From Rhodospirillaceae bacterium (GTDB lineage Bacteria > Pseudomonadota > Alphaproteobacteria > Rhodospirillales > Rhodospirillaceae): DNA of 64,000 nt. The DNA lies in NCBI GenBank assembly GCA_947476695.1, contig CANJRD010000002.1, forward strand, positions 248,001 through 312,000, written 5' to 3'. Below the pieces are notes generated by a model. That model saw nothing but the letters and a program-made list of their open reading frames with translations, was not told the DNA's origin and ran no database searches. Shown in pieces: positions 63,756 to 64,000 of the stretch. Position numbers and translations under genes: made by a program. Positions within the stretch are counted from its first letter, which is position 1. The number at the start of each line of letters is the position of its first letter.

Positions 63756-64000
63756 GCGTCTGCGGCTTATCTAAGAAGCGCCTGAAGCGCGTCACGGAAT
63801 GCATGAACCGCTATGTCGAACGCGGCGATGTGTCGGGCGCGGTCGCGCTTGTATGCCGTCACGGCGAAGCGCAGGTCGCGGCGGTCGGCACGCTCGATCG
63901 CGAGACGCATGCGCCGATGAAGGCCAATACGATCTTCCGTATCATGTCGATGACCAAGCCGATCCTCGCCATCGCGGCGTTGATCCTGGTCGAGGAGGGG
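63752..64000 (+). CDS. Serine beta-lactamase-family hydrolase, N-terminal part only
   Basis: The first 83 residues are visible. The catalytic Ser-x-x-Lys is present in FRIMSMTKPILAIAALIL, as in class C beta-lactamases, esterases and DD-peptidase-like proteins. No signal peptide is evident, so a cytosolic esterase is more likely than a lactamase. It starts within the stop of the DUF115-like gene and is cut by the right edge. Confidence 0.82.
   Translation, partial: MSVCGLSKKRLKRVTECMNRYVERGDVSGAVALVCRHGEAQVAAVGTLDRETHAPMKANTIFRIMSMTKPILAIAALILVEEG

Overview
The window is about 64 kb of GC-rich, densely coded bacterial chromosome with alternating gene strands. Its content points to an alphaproteobacterium, though I cannot fix the order. 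The reasons are the cysG - DUF2849 - cysI - DUF934 - cysH arrangement, an Rrf2 regulator without the IscR cysteine triad beside a cysteine desulfurase, a HemB without the zinc-type cysteine cluster, the VGPERRR motif after a receiver domain, a large TonB-dependent receptor and many Tat or Sec leaders. I see no prophage, insertion sequence, CRISPR array or rRNA. It reads as a core chromosome with several catabolic and transport cassettes.

Layout. 0-8.7 kb holds housekeeping genes: glnE (cut by the left edge), an AsmA/YhdP-like envelope protein, tyrS, anmK and a small hydrolase. 9.0-12.2 kb is a sulfur-mobilisation operon: Rrf2 regulator, cysteine desulfurase, [2Fe-2S] ferredoxin and the tRNA thiolase mnmA. 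12.2-14.2 kb carries two tandem aldo/keto reductases. 14.4-18.5 kb is an unusual four-gene operon: a Tat-exported M24 peptidase-like protein, a secreted cysteine-containing protein, a small helical protein and a Tat-exported SAM-methyltransferase-like protein. It is followed by a terminator, a small ORF and an elongator tRNA-Met. 19.4-23.2 kb looks like a catabolic cassette: IclR regulator, orphan substrate-binding protein, PhyH dioxygenase and Tat cupin. 23.3-26.0 kb contains two degenerate receiver-domain proteins, a lipocalin-like protein and a secreted Tyr/Arg-rich protein.

The centre (26.1-41.2 kb) is a nearly complete assimilatory sulfate block. It contains an Rrf2 regulator with a cysteine cluster, Sbp, a TonB-dependent receptor, CysTWA, a TauE/SafE exporter, CysG methyltransferase, DUF2849, sulfite reductase, DUF934, APS-type CysH, then HemD, HemB and a Met8-like precorrin-2 dehydrogenase. 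These genes would import sulfate, reduce it to sulfide and make the sirohaem the reductase needs. A 60-bp promoter/operator-like element occurs twice, before sbp and before cysT, with 46 of 60 bases identical. ATP sulfurylase is not in the window.

41-51 kb holds a second orphan substrate-binding protein, a DUF2141 protein, a TMADH-like flavoprotein, a SPOR lipoprotein, a coupled flavoprotein/beta-propeller pair, a beta-hydroxyacid dehydrogenase and a third aldo/keto reductase. 52-57.6 kb is a TetR-controlled ABC-2 exporter operon of the YbhGFSR type, with a palindrome touching the regulator's start codon. 57.7-64 kb has two tandem MFS carriers, a second exported methyltransferase-like protein, a pirin, a DUF1344 protein, a DUF115-like protein and the start of a serine beta-lactamase-family hydrolase cut by the right edge.
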